Assembly (NCBI GenBank): GCA_963724705.1
Contig: CAVRVS010000007.1
Span: 310,001 to 374,000 of the forward strand
Reading direction: 5' to 3'
Source of the DNA: DASQPR01 sp963724705
Lineage (GTDB): Bacteria > Actinomycetota > Actinomycetes > Mycobacteriales > Micromonosporaceae
DNA: 64,000 nucleotides
Positions 29,166-37,313 of this stretch are shown piece after piece. Under the pieces are notes generated by a model. The model made no database searches. It was not told where the DNA came from and worked only from the letters and a program-made list of their open reading frames with translations. Each line of letters opens with the position of its first letter. Positions within the stretch are counted from its first letter, which is position 1. Both the position numbers and the translations under genes were made by a program.

Positions 29166-29816
29166 TCAGCGCGGCAGATCGACCGGCCGACTCCGGGTGT
29201 CCCACGGACGCGCCCAACCGCCCAGGTCGAGCAACTTCGACAGGATCCCGCCGGTAAACCCCCAGACCAGCATGTTTTCCGTACGGAAGGCCGGCCCAAT
29301 CAGCCCACTCCGGTGACGTACGCGTAACCGGTTCGCCGGGTCGGCGAGATGGGCGATCGGCACCCGGGCGACGAGGTCAACCTCCCGAGGATCGACGGCG
29401 GCGACGGGATGCGGCTCGCGCCACCACGCCAACACCGGCGTCACCACGAAGTTGCTGACCGGGATCCACAGCGAGGGCAACATGGCCTGCACCTCGACCG
29501 TACGAGGATCGAGGCCGACCTCCTCGTGCGCTTCGCGGAGGGCGGTCGCGACGATGTCGGCGTCGGTCGAATCGGCGGCGCCGCCGGGAAAGGCGGGCTG
29601 GCCAGCATGGGTACGCATGTCGGCCGCGCGCTGCAACAGCAGAACGTCGGGACCCTCGGGCCGGTCATCGGCCAACAGGACGAGCACCGCGCTGGGGCGG
29701 CCGCCTTCGACCGGGGCGGCCAACCGACTGAAGTCCTCTACGCGCGCCGACGCGACCCGATCGAGCAGCGGACCCCACCATTCGGGCAGGGCATCGGTCG
29801 CCACACGCTCGGTCAT
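29166..29816 (-). CDS. Nudix hydrolase, CoA pyrophosphatase type
   Basis: 216 residues. The Nudix box is GGAADSTDADIVATALREA followed by HEEVGL (about residues 77-100), preceded by the CoA-subfamily sequence LLLQRAADMRTHAGQPAFPGG that typifies NUDT7/CoA diphosphatases. Likely cleaves CoA derivatives to 4'-phosphopantetheine and 3',5'-ADP. The stop of the upstream TlpA-like gene overlaps its start by 4 bp (ATGA at 29813-29816), so the pair is coupled, as in Rv3673c-Rv3672c. Confidence 0.92.
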   Translation of the reverse strand: MTERVATDALPEWWGPLLDRVASARVEDFSRLAAPVEGGRPSAVLVLLADDRPEGPDVLLLQRAADMRTHAGQPAFPGGAADSTDADIVATALREAHEEVGLDPRTVEVQAMLPSLWIPVSNFVVTPVLAWWREPHPVAAVDPREVDLVARVPIAHLADPANRLRVRHRSGLIGPAFRTENMLVWGFTGGILSKLLDLGGWARPWDTRSRPVDLPR

Positions 29817-30442
29817 CGGTGGACCGTCACGCCGAGGTACGTCGCCGCCAGCGCGTCGAGATGGGCGGAGTCGAGCGCGGTCCCGCTGTTGTACACGTAA
29901 CGGATGTCGCCGCCCGGCGCGACGAACAGTGTCGCCGGCAAGCCCTGGGCACCGACCGAATGAAGAATGTGCTGGTCAGGATCCGACACCATCGGGTACG
30001 TCAAGGCGAAGTCACTCATCGTCGACTGCGCTGGAGAACGCTCGTCGGCCGTGTCGACGCCGATCACGTCGATCGATGGCCCGGCCGCCTTCGCAAACGC
30101 CTCGACCGCCGGCAGCTCGGCGCGGCACGGCTCGCACCAGGACGCCCACAAGTTGATCACGGCCGGCCGGGCAAGAGTGTCAAGCCGGACGTCGCCACTC
30201 CCGTCCAGACACGCGAGCGGTTGCGCCGGAACGTGACCGGCCGACTTGCCGGCGCCCGCGGATCCGCTCGACGGTGTCGCCGAACCGGTGCCGGATGGCT
30301 TCGCAGCGGTCAGACACGTGCCCGGTCGTTCGGCGGACACCTTGCTCGGATGCGACGAAGCACAGGCCGTCGCGGCCGCAAGCACCACGGCAGCAGCGAG
30401 CACTGCGAGACACGTGGCGCCGACCCGGGTGCGACCAGTCAC
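29813..30442 (-). CDS. TlpA/ResA-like thioredoxin lipoprotein
   Basis: Extracytoplasmic thiol-disulfide oxidoreductase. Start chosen at GTG 30442, which overlaps the nth stop by 4 bp (GTGA); 209 residues. A signal peptide with lipobox-like ATAC places the modified Cys near residue 27. A Ser/Gly/Ala linker follows, then the thioredoxin fold with the active site WASWCEPC (about residues 98-105) and the cis-Pro region GLPATLF (about 176-182). It probably keeps exported proteins reduced or helps cytochrome maturation. It matches the position of Rv3673c. Confidence 0.92.
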   Translation of the reverse strand: MTGRTRVGATCLAVLAAAVVLAAATACASSHPSKVSAERPGTCLTAAKPSGTGSATPSSGSAGAGKSAGHVPAQPLACLDGSGDVRLDTLARPAVINLWASWCEPCRAELPAVEAFAKAAGPSIDVIGVDTADERSPAQSTMSDFALTYPMVSDPDQHILHSVGAQGLPATLFVAPGGDIRYVYNSGTALDSAHLDALAATYLGVTVHR

Positions 30443-31200
30443 GCCTCGACACCCGCACGCTCGGCAAGTTCGGCGACGCGCGGGCCCTTCAGCAGCTTCA
30501 CCGCCACCGCGGGATCGGTCGGACCGGTGCCATATGAGGGGCACATCTTCGCCAGCGTGCACGCCCCGCATGCCGGCTTCTTCGCGTGGCAGACCCGGCG
30601 GCCATGGAAGATCACCCGATGCGACAGCATGGTCCAGTCACGCTTGTCGATCAGCGCGCCGATCGCATACTCGATCTTGACCGGGTCGACCTCGGTCGTC
30701 CACGCCCACCGGCGAACCAGACGCTGGAAATGCGTGTCGACGGTGATGCCCGGCACCCCAAAGGCGTTGCCCAGCACGACGTTGGCCGTCTTACGCCCGA
30801 CCCCCGGCAGCGTGACCAGGTCGTCGAGGTTGCCCGGCACCTCGCCGTCGAACCGGGCCACGAGCGCCTCGCCGAGACCGATCAGGGACGTGGTCTTGTT
30901 CCGGAAGAAGCCGGTCGGCTTGAGTAGCTCCTCGAGCTCGGCCCGGTCGGCGGCGGCATACGCTGCCGCATCCGGATAGCGCGCGAAGACTTTCGGCGTC
31001 GTTTCGTTGATCTTTTTGTCCGTGCTCTGGGCGGACAAGATCGTCGCGACGATCAGCTCGAGCGGCGTCGTGAAGTTGAGCTCGGTGTGGGCGTCCGGGT
31101 GGGTCAGCGCAAGCTCGCGGGCCATCTTCCGCGCGCGACGCTTCCGACTCAGAGCTGTTTCCGTGTCCGCAAAGCGCGAGGCCAGCACCGTCGTTGTCAC
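30439..31200 (-). CDS. nth: Endonuclease III (DNA glycosylase/AP lyase)
   Basis: Removes oxidised pyrimidines in base excision repair. 253 residues with a GTG start at 31200. The helix-hairpin-helix is LPGVGRKTANVVLG with the catalytic Lys in GRKTA, and the catalytic Asp is in TVDTHFQRL. A C-terminal 4Fe-4S cluster is given by CHAKKPACGACTLAKMC (C-x6-C-x2-C-x5-C). Upstream lie 23-bp tandem repeats. It is divergent from nothing close by: cbiZ follows the same direction upstream. Confidence 0.97.
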   Translation of the reverse strand: MTTTVLASRFADTETALSRKRRARKMARELALTHPDAHTELNFTTPLELIVATILSAQSTDKKINETTPKVFARYPDAAAYAAADRAELEELLKPTGFFRNKTTSLIGLGEALVARFDGEVPGNLDDLVTLPGVGRKTANVVLGNAFGVPGITVDTHFQRLVRRWAWTTEVDPVKIEYAIGALIDKRDWTMLSHRVIFHGRRVCHAKKPACGACTLAKMCPSYGTGPTDPAVAVKLLKGPRVAELAERAGVEA

Positions 31201-31235
31201 GCTCGCGAGCCTACGTCGCCAGTACGACGTCTGCG

Positions 31236-31281
31236 CTCGGCGGGCCGTCGCTTAGATACTCGGCGGGCCGTCGGTTAGATA
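31236..31281. repeat. 23-bp direct tandem repeat upstream of nth
   Basis: CTCGGCGGGCCGTCGCTTAG with ATA completes the unit; copies at 31236-31258 and 31259-31281 differ at one base. It lies between the cbiZ stop and the nth start. Confidence 0.85.
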
Positions 31282-31307
31282 GCGGACGGGAACGCGCCGG
31301 CCGAGGT

Positions 31308-31979
31308 CTAGTCGACCTCGTCCCGCCGATCCGACCACGAGCGGCCGCCGGCGAGCCAGTCGCGACCGCCCTCCCGGACCGCCACGTGCACAGCGCGTGC
31401 GATCCGGGCACCCCACGTCGAACGCGGCCCACCGAACGTCTCGACCGGCCCGCCCGGCGCGCACAGCACCGCGGTGGCGTCACTCGCCGTACCGGTCGCT
31501 TCGACCCCGATCTCCCAGAGTGCCTGAGCCTTCGCCTCGGCCACCGTCGTGACGGCGTTCACCAGCGCGGCGTCACTGAGGCGGACCGGCACCCGTACCA
31601 ACGTATTGATCGTGCCCACCGCATGTCGGCGGAGATGGCCATCCGGCGCCGCGGCCCAGGCCGGCGCGCCGAGGCCGACCGTCACCACCGCGTCGACACC
31701 GTCGTCGTGGATCCGCCGGTGTCCGCGGACATCGACGCCCGTCATCAGCCCGATCCCGTCGCCACGCAAGCCCAGGTCCGCCGCGATCCGGGTCAGGTGC
31801 ACGTCCGGGTCCGCGCGTCCATAATCCATGGGTACGGTGGCATTGAGTGCCCAGCCCCGCAGACCGATCCCGCCACCGAGCGGCCCGGAACAGATCGCCA
31901 ACTCGGGCGCGGCCAGCCGCCAGACCAGCACCGGAATGGCCACGCCGTCATCGAACCGGTCCACGATTGTCAGATCCAC
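31308..31979 (-). CDS. cbiZ: Adenosylcobinamide amidohydrolase (CbiZ family)
   Basis: Cleaves the aminopropanol arm of adenosylcobinamide to give adenosylcobyric acid for cobamide salvage and remodelling. Start chosen at GTG 31979 (VDLTIVDRFDD), 223 residues. Family hallmarks: SGPLGGGIGLRGWALNATV near residues 38-56, GTINTLVRVPVRLSDAALVN at 128-147, AEAKAQAL at 152-159, and FGGPRSTWGARIARAVH near 190. No other cobalamin gene is in the window and I see no B12 riboswitch. In M. tuberculosis the slot between nth and crp holds the unrelated Rv3675. Confidence 0.9.
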   Translation of the reverse strand: MDLTIVDRFDDGVAIPVLVWRLAAPELAICSGPLGGGIGLRGWALNATVPMDYGRADPDVHLTRIAADLGLRGDGIGLMTGVDVRGHRRIHDDGVDAVVTVGLGAPAWAAAPDGHLRRHAVGTINTLVRVPVRLSDAALVNAVTTVAEAKAQALWEIGVEATGTASDATAVLCAPGGPVETFGGPRSTWGARIARAVHVAVREGGRDWLAGGRSWSDRRDEVD

Positions 31980-32136
31980 GACCGATATCGTGCCCGGTCC
32001 ACAGCGTACGGTCCGTAGCAGGGCGCGAAGCCCACGTGTCGGGTGGTTATCCGGGTGGTCGCCCGGTTGTGAACACCGTGTGCCTAGACTGACCTTGCGG
32101 CAATATACGTCCAGTGGGCGAACGAGAGGGTGCGCG

Positions 32137-32814
32137 ATGGAAGAAACGCTGGCCCGGAGCGGCATTTTCCAGGGTGTCGACCCCGACGCGGCGGATGCGC
32201 TCGCCAAGGACATGGAGATCATCGAGGTCCGCAAGGGCGACGTGGTCTTCAACGAGGGCGAGCCCGGCGACAGCCTCTACATCGTTCTCAGCGGGAAGAT
32301 CAAGCTGGGGCGGCGGGCGGCCGACGGCCGGCAGAACCTCATCGCGCTGATGGGTCCATCCGACATGCTCGGCGAATTGTCGCTATTCGACCCCGGTCCG
32401 CGTACGGCCACCGCGACCGCCGTGACCGATACGCGTGTGGCGCGCCTTCGCAAGCAGGCCCTGCGGCCATGGCTCAGCAACCGGCCGGAAATCGCCGAGC
32501 AACTGCTGCGCGTGCTCGCCCGCCGGCTGCGCCGGACGAATGACGCACTCGCCGATCTGATCTTCACGGACGTGCCCGGCCGGGTGGCCAAGAACCTGCT
32601 GCAGATGGCCGGTCGGTTCGGCTCCCGCGACGGCGGCGTACTGCGCGTGACCCACGACCTCACCCAGGAAGAGCTGGCGCAGCTGGTCGGCGCTTCACGC
32701 GAGACCGTGAACAAGGCGCTGGCCGACTTCGCGTCGCGCGGTTGGCTGCGGCTGGACGGCAAGAGCGTGATCGTGCTCGACCCGGAGCGCCTCGCCCGCC
32801 GCGCCCGCGTCTGA
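32137..32814 (+). CDS. crp: Crp/Fnr-family cAMP receptor regulator
   Basis: Global transcription factor. ATG 32137 with GAGAGGG at 32125-32131; 225 residues, as in other actinobacterial Crp proteins. The cyclic-nucleotide domain (about 10-120) has the phosphate-binding cassette FGEL-like GELSLFDPGPRTATATA, a linker helix, and a C-terminal winged helix with ELAQLVGASRETVNKALADF as the recognition helix. It is divergent from cbiZ and is the orthologue of Rv3676 by position. A cyclase-domain regulator 10 kb downstream could supply cAMP, which is inference. Confidence 0.95.
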   Translation: MEETLARSGIFQGVDPDAADALAKDMEIIEVRKGDVVFNEGEPGDSLYIVLSGKIKLGRRAADGRQNLIALMGPSDMLGELSLFDPGPRTATATAVTDTRVARLRKQALRPWLSNRPEIAEQLLRVLARRLRRTNDALADLIFTDVPGRVAKNLLQMAGRFGSRDGGVLRVTHDLTQEELAQLVGASRETVNKALADFASRGWLRLDGKSVIVLDPERLARRARV

Positions 32815-32877
32815 CCATTTCGCCGCCTGCGGGTGCGCTGCCGCGCCCGTCGCTGCGCTGGGTGAGCCGGCGCCTTT

Positions 32878-33012
32878 CGCGATCTTGGAATCGTGACCCG
32901 GCTATAGGCGGTTGAGACTTCCTAGATCCCGGTGGCGGCCGGTCCGCGCTGCGATCTTGGTGCGAAAACGGCGTACCGGCACCGCATTGGCACCAAGATC
33001 CGCCAGTGGCGG
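32878..33012. repeat. Pair of GATCTTGG-bounded inverted repeats after crp
   Basis: First: GATCTTGGA near 32881 pairs with TCCTAGATC near 32920-32928 (one mismatch). Second: GATCTTGGTGC (32953-32963) pairs perfectly with GCACCAAGATC (32990-33000), followed by the small hairpin CCGCC-AGT-GGCGG (33000-33012). They could terminate crp or be intergenic mobile hairpins. Confidence 0.7.
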
Positions 33013-33082
33013 CTGAGCGCCCGACGACAAAACAAGCAGGCTTGACTGTTTGTTTCGACGGCCGCACGCTGGAGTCGTGACG

Positions 33083-33706
33083 ATGTCCGGGCTGACGACC
33101 AGGTCGCAGCAGGAGCGGAGCCGGCTGACGCAGCAGCGGCTGCTGGACGCGACCGTGACGTGCCTGATCCGGTACGGCTGGTCCGGTACGACAACGACAG
33201 TCGTCGCCGAGACGGCCGGTGTGTCGCGTGGCGCCCAATTGCACCACTTCCCCACGAAGACCGCCCTGGTTCTCGCGGCCGTCGAATACCTGACCGACCG
33301 CCGCGCGGGCGAGATCCGTGCCCAAACGCACACGCTGCCGACGAGTGTCGATGAACGGGTGGAAACCGTCGTCGACCTGCTCGGGGCGTCGTTCACCGGC
33401 CCTCTCTACCACGCGGCCCTCGAAGTCTGGGTCGCCGCGCGTACGGACGAGGCACTCCGGTCGGCGCTCGTACCTCTGGAGGCGAAGATCGGGCGCGAAC
33501 TGTTCCGGCTGACGGCGGCCCTGCTCGGCGCGGACGTGTCGCGACCCGATGTCCGCGATGCGATCCAGGCGACCCTCGAACTGCTGCGCGGTCTCGGCGT
33601 GGCGAACCTGCTCGGCACGGATGCGCATCGCAGCCAGGACGTCCTGCGCGGATGGAGCCGACATCTGACCGAAGTGCTCGCCAACCCAGTGGGCATCGCA
33701 CAGTGA
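33083..33706 (+). CDS. TetR-family transcriptional regulator
   Basis: 207 residues from ATG 33083 (GGAG at 33071-33074; a GTG lies 6 bp upstream). The N-terminal helix-turn-helix is TTTTVVAETAGVSRGAQLHHFPTKTAL, about residues 35-60. The ligand domain has no diagnostic residue. Its stop overlaps the AtuA-like gene by 4 bp (GTGA), so it is the first gene of the carboxylase/dehydrogenase operon and is its likely repressor, sensing an acyl-CoA or acid (inference). Confidence 0.9.
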   Translation: MSGLTTRSQQERSRLTQQRLLDATVTCLIRYGWSGTTTTVVAETAGVSRGAQLHHFPTKTALVLAAVEYLTDRRAGEIRAQTHTLPTSVDERVETVVDLLGASFTGPLYHAALEVWVAARTDEALRSALVPLEAKIGRELFRLTAALLGADVSRPDVRDAIQATLELLRGLGVANLLGTDAHRSQDVLRGWSRHLTEVLANPVGIAQ

Positions 33707-35407
33707 CCGCGCCGCGGGTCGCGCCCCAGTCGCCACTGCGCATCGGCAACGCGTCCGGGTTCTACGGCGACCGGTTCGAGGCGGTCCGGGAGATGCTCGA
33801 CGGCGGGCCGCTCGACGTGCTGACCGGCGACTATCTGGCCGAACTCACCATGGGCATCCTCGCGCGCGACCGGCTGCGCGACCCGAGCACGGGCTATGCG
33901 AAGACGTTCCTGCGCCAGATGGAGACCTGCCTCGGCCTGGCCCTCGACAAGAACGTCACGATCGTCGTGAACGCCGGCGGCCTCAATCCCGAAGGTCTCG
34001 CCGCTGCAGCTTCGACAGACCGCCGACCGCCTCGGGCTCGCCGACCGCGCGCGCATCGGATACGTCACCGGCGACGCGTTGGACCGCGACGACGCGATCG
34101 CGGCGAACGCGTACCTGGGCGCGTTCGGGATCGCCGAATGTCTGCGTGGCGGCGCGAATGTCGTGGTGACCGGCCGCGTCACCGATGCCTCGCTCGTCAT
34201 CGGTCCAGCCATCGCGCACTTCGGCTGGGGCCGTGACGACCTCGACCCGCTCGCCGGCGCTACCGTCGCCGGCCACGTCATCGAGTGCGGACCGCAGGCG
34301 ACCGGCGGCAACTATGCGTTCTTCCACGAGATCGCCGATCTGCGCCATCCCGGTTTCCCGATCGCGGAGATTTCCGCCGACGGGTCCGCGGTCATCACGA
34401 AACATCCGGGTACGGGCGGAGCCGTGACCGTCGGCACCGTCACCGCTCAGTTGCTGTACGAGATCGGATCGCCGGCGTATCTCGGTCCCGACGTCGTCAC
34501 GCATCTCGACACGGTCATGCTGACCCACGAGGACGCCGATCGCGTACGGATTGCCGGCGCCCGAGGTACGCCGCCGCCGCCCACCCTCAAGGTCGGCGTC
34601 ACGAGACTCGGCGGCTACCGGAACACGATGACGTTCGTCCTGTGTGGACTCGACATTGAAGCCAAGGCGGCACTCGTCCGGGCACAACTCACCGACGCGA
34701 TCGGCACCGAAGACGTCATCTTCGACCTGGTACGTACGGATCACGCGAACGCGACGCGCACCGAGGAAGCGAGCGCGCTGCTACACGTACACGTCAAGGA
34801 TCGGGACGGCAAGCGAGCGGGACGCGCGTTCTCCCAGGCCGCGGTGGAATTGGCGCTCGCGTCCTACCCAGGTGCGACGCTGACCACGCCGCCCGGCGAT
34901 GCCAGTCCGTTCGCGACGTTCACCGCCGACGCCGTCGCGCAGGGCGCGGTCGCGCACACCGCGGTCCTGCCGTCCGGCGAGCGCGTCCGCATCGCGCCGC
35001 CGCCGGTCACCGACCCCGACGCCGGCACGCCACCGAGCACCGCAACAACGGCGACGAGTCCAGCCGCCGACCGTCCCACCGCCCGGCGCCGACTTGGCGA
35101 GATCGTCGGTGCCCGGGCCGGCGACAAGGGCCCGGACGCGAACCTGGGGCTGTGGGTACGCAACGACGAAGCGTACGAGTGGCTGCGCGCGACGATCACC
35201 ATCGATCGGCTGCGCGAGTTGCTGCCCGAGACGGCGGAACTGGCGATCGACCGGTACGAGCTGCCGAACCTCCGTGCGGTGAATTTCGTGCTCCACGGCC
35301 TGCTCGGCGACGGTGTCGGCGGGTCAACCCGCTTCGATCCACAAGCCAAGGCGCTCGGCGAGCTTTTCCGCGCACGCGTCATCGATATGCCGGTGGAGCT
35401 GCGATGA
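33703..35407 (+). CDS. AtuA-like (DUF1446) acyl-CoA catabolism protein, frame broken near 34005
   Basis: Member of the AtuA family, named from acyclic terpene (citronellol) utilization in Pseudomonas. GTG 33703 overlaps the TetR stop; about 567 residues once one extra base is removed. The first frame ends VNAGGLNPEGLAA; the next continues LQLRQTADRLGLADRARIGYVTGDALDRDD. Family features: IGNASGFYGDR at the start, NVVVTGRVTDASLVIGPA, CGPQATGGNYAFF and LGGYRNTM. A C-terminal domain (about 460-567, GEIVGARAGDKGPDANLG) is the second half of AtuA. The reaction is not established in general. It is coupled by 4 bp to a short ORF and then to the carboxylase. Confidence 0.85.
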
Positions 35408-35577
35408 CCAAACCGAACCGAAAGCCGTTCGATCGCTCGCGTGTCGGTCCCGATGCCGACTCGTTACGCCTGGTGGCAGCAGCAATTCCTGGACCAACCC
35501 CCCGCGTCCCCGCAGTCCCAAGGCCGCCGCGCGCCGCCGCGACGACCGGTGAAGGGCGAGAACCATGCCGATCTTGA
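35404..35577 (+). CDS. Short ORF between atuA-like and carboxylase genes
   Basis: 57 codons from ATG 35404, overlapping the AtuA stop (ATGA) and the next gene by 13 bp. The sequence is Pro/Arg/Ala-rich and matches nothing I know. The double overlap suggests real, coupled translation or a small accessory subunit. A +1 alternative frame (RYAWWQQQFLDQPP) looks more protein-like, so another indel is possible. Confidence 0.35.
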   Translation: MTKPNRKPFDRSRVGPDADSLRLVAAAIPGPTPRVPAVPRPPRAAATTGEGREPCRS

Positions 35578-37166
35578 GCACGACTGTCGACGTCGCCGCG
35601 CCGTCGTTTGTCGACAACCGGGCCGCGATGCTCGACCGGCTGAACGAGCTCGAACAGGCGCTGGACGCAACGCGGGCCGGCGGCGGCGAGAAGTACGTGA
35701 CCCGGCACCACGCGCGCGGCCGGATGCTGCCGCGCGAGCGCATCGAGCTGCTCGTCGACCGTGACACCCCGTTCCTGGAGCTGTGCGCGGTCGCCGCGTT
35801 CGCGACCGACTTCCCGGTCGGCGCGAGCATCGTCGGCGGCATCGGCGTTGTCGAAGGCGTCGAGTGCCTGATCGTCGCGAACGACCCGACCGTACGCGGT
35901 GGTGCTATCAACCCGTACTCGCTGCGCAAGAGCAACCGGCTCGGCGAGATCGCGGCCGCGAACCGGCTGCCGCTCATCAACCTGGTCGAGTCCGGCGGCG
36001 CCGACCTGCCGACGCAGGCGGAGATCTTCATTCCCGGCGGTCGAGCGTTTCGCGACCTGACCCGGTCCAGCGCGGCCAAGCTGCCGACGATCGCGGTCGT
36101 CTTCGGCAACGCGACGGCCGGCGGTGCCTATCTGCCGGGCATGTCGGACTACACGATCTTCGTGAAGGACCAGGCCAGCGTGTATCTGGCCGGCCCGCCG
36201 CTGGTGAAGATGGCGACCGGAGAGGACACCGATGACGAGTCGCTCGGCGGCGCGCAGATGCACGCGACAACGTCAGGCCTGGCCGACTTCCTGGCCGCCG
36301 ACGAGCGCGACGCGATCCGCCTCGCCCGCCGCGTCGTGGCCCGGCTCAACTGGGTCAAAGGCGGTCCGGGTCCGCGACGCTTCATCGTGAGCGAGCCGAA
36401 GTACGACGTGGAGGAACTGCTCGGCATCGCGTCGGCGGATCTGCGTGTGCCGTTCGATCCGCGCGAGGTGCTGGCCCGCGTCGTCGACGGTAGCGACTTC
36501 GATGAGTTCAAACCGCTCTACGGCACGTCACTGGTGACCGGGTGGGCCGAAGTGCACGGCTATCCGATCGGCGTGCTCGCCAACGCGCGCGGCGTGCTGT
36601 TCAGCGAGGAGTCACAGAAGGCGGCGCAATTCATCCAGCTCGCCAACGCATCCGACACGCCGTTGCTGTTCCTGCAGAACACGACCGGATACATGGTCGG
36701 CGCGACGTACGAGCAGAACGGCATCATCAAGCACGGCGCCCAGATGATCAACGCGGTGGCGAACTCGACCGTCCCGCACATCACGATGAACCTCGGAGCG
36801 TCGTACGGTGCCGGGAACTACGGCATGTGCGGCCGGGCGTACGAGCCGCGGTTCCTGTTCGCCTGGCCCAACGCGCGCTCGGCCGTGATGGGGGCACAGC
36901 AGCTCGCCGGCGTCATGTCGATCATCGGGCGACAGACCGCGAAGGCGGCCGGCCGCGACTTCGACACCGACGCCGATGACGCCCGCCGCCAGGCCGTCGA
37001 GGCTCAGATCGAGGAACAGTCGGCGGCACTCTTCCTGTCCGGCCGGGTGTACGACGACGGTGTGATCGACCCGCGGGACACCCGTACGGTCCTCGGGATC
37101 TGCCTGTCCGCCATCCACAGCGCTCCGGTCGAGGGCGCCCACTCGTTCGGTGTCTTCAGGTTCTAG
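35565..37166 (+). CDS. Acyl-CoA carboxylase, carboxyltransferase (beta) subunit
   Basis: 533 residues; carries CO2 from carboxybiotin to an acyl-CoA. The subfamily is closest to 3-methylcrotonyl-CoA or geranyl-CoA carboxylase beta (LiuB/AtuC), judging by ARGRMLPRERIELLVD at the N terminus, GGAYLPGMSDY (first oxyanion region), the TTGYMVGATYEQNGIIKHGA segment and MNLGASYGAGNYGMCGRAY. It works with the next biotinylated alpha subunit. In leucine catabolism this step makes 3-methylglutaconyl-CoA; with AtuA present, a terpenoid substrate is the other option. The sequence alone does not decide. Confidence 0.92.
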   Translation: MPILSTTVDVAAPSFVDNRAAMLDRLNELEQALDATRAGGGEKYVTRHHARGRMLPRERIELLVDRDTPFLELCAVAAFATDFPVGASIVGGIGVVEGVECLIVANDPTVRGGAINPYSLRKSNRLGEIAAANRLPLINLVESGGADLPTQAEIFIPGGRAFRDLTRSSAAKLPTIAVVFGNATAGGAYLPGMSDYTIFVKDQASVYLAGPPLVKMATGEDTDDESLGGAQMHATTSGLADFLAADERDAIRLARRVVARLNWVKGGPGPRRFIVSEPKYDVEELLGIASADLRVPFDPREVLARVVDGSDFDEFKPLYGTSLVTGWAEVHGYPIGVLANARGVLFSEESQKAAQFIQLANASDTPLLFLQNTTGYMVGATYEQNGIIKHGAQMINAVANSTVPHITMNLGASYGAGNYGMCGRAYEPRFLFAWPNARSAVMGAQQLAGVMSIIGRQTAKAAGRDFDTDADDARRQAVEAQIEEQSAALFLSGRVYDDGVIDPRDTRTVLGICLSAIHSAPVEGAHSFGVFRF

Positions 37167-37176
37167 TGCCCCTAAA

Positions 37177-37275
37177 GCGCCTGGACCGACGGTCGGCGCA
37201 CTGAGTTTTCAATGCGCCTGGACCGACGGTCGGCGCACTGAGTTTTCAATGCGCCTGGACCGACGGTCGGCGCAC
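37177..37275 (+). repeat. Three copies of the 25-bp dispersed element, 37-bp period
   Basis: GCGCCTGGACCGACGGTCGG plus CGCAC at 37177-37201, 37214-37238 and 37251-37275, separated by identical 12-bp TGAGTTTTCAAT. Each contains the perfect palindrome CCGAC-G-GTCGG. It lies between the two carboxylase genes. Confidence 0.95.
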
Positions 37276-37313
37276 CTGATGTTGACGTGGCAAGGTGAGT
37301 TGAGGAGAGTCAG

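Noticed and set aside
31980..32136. Cobalamin riboswitch upstream of cbiZ
   Set aside because: The leader is too short and no B12-box sequence was found.
37177..37275. CRISPR-like array with 25-bp repeats and 12-bp spacers
   Set aside because: The two spacers are identical, so it is a 37-bp tandem repeat.
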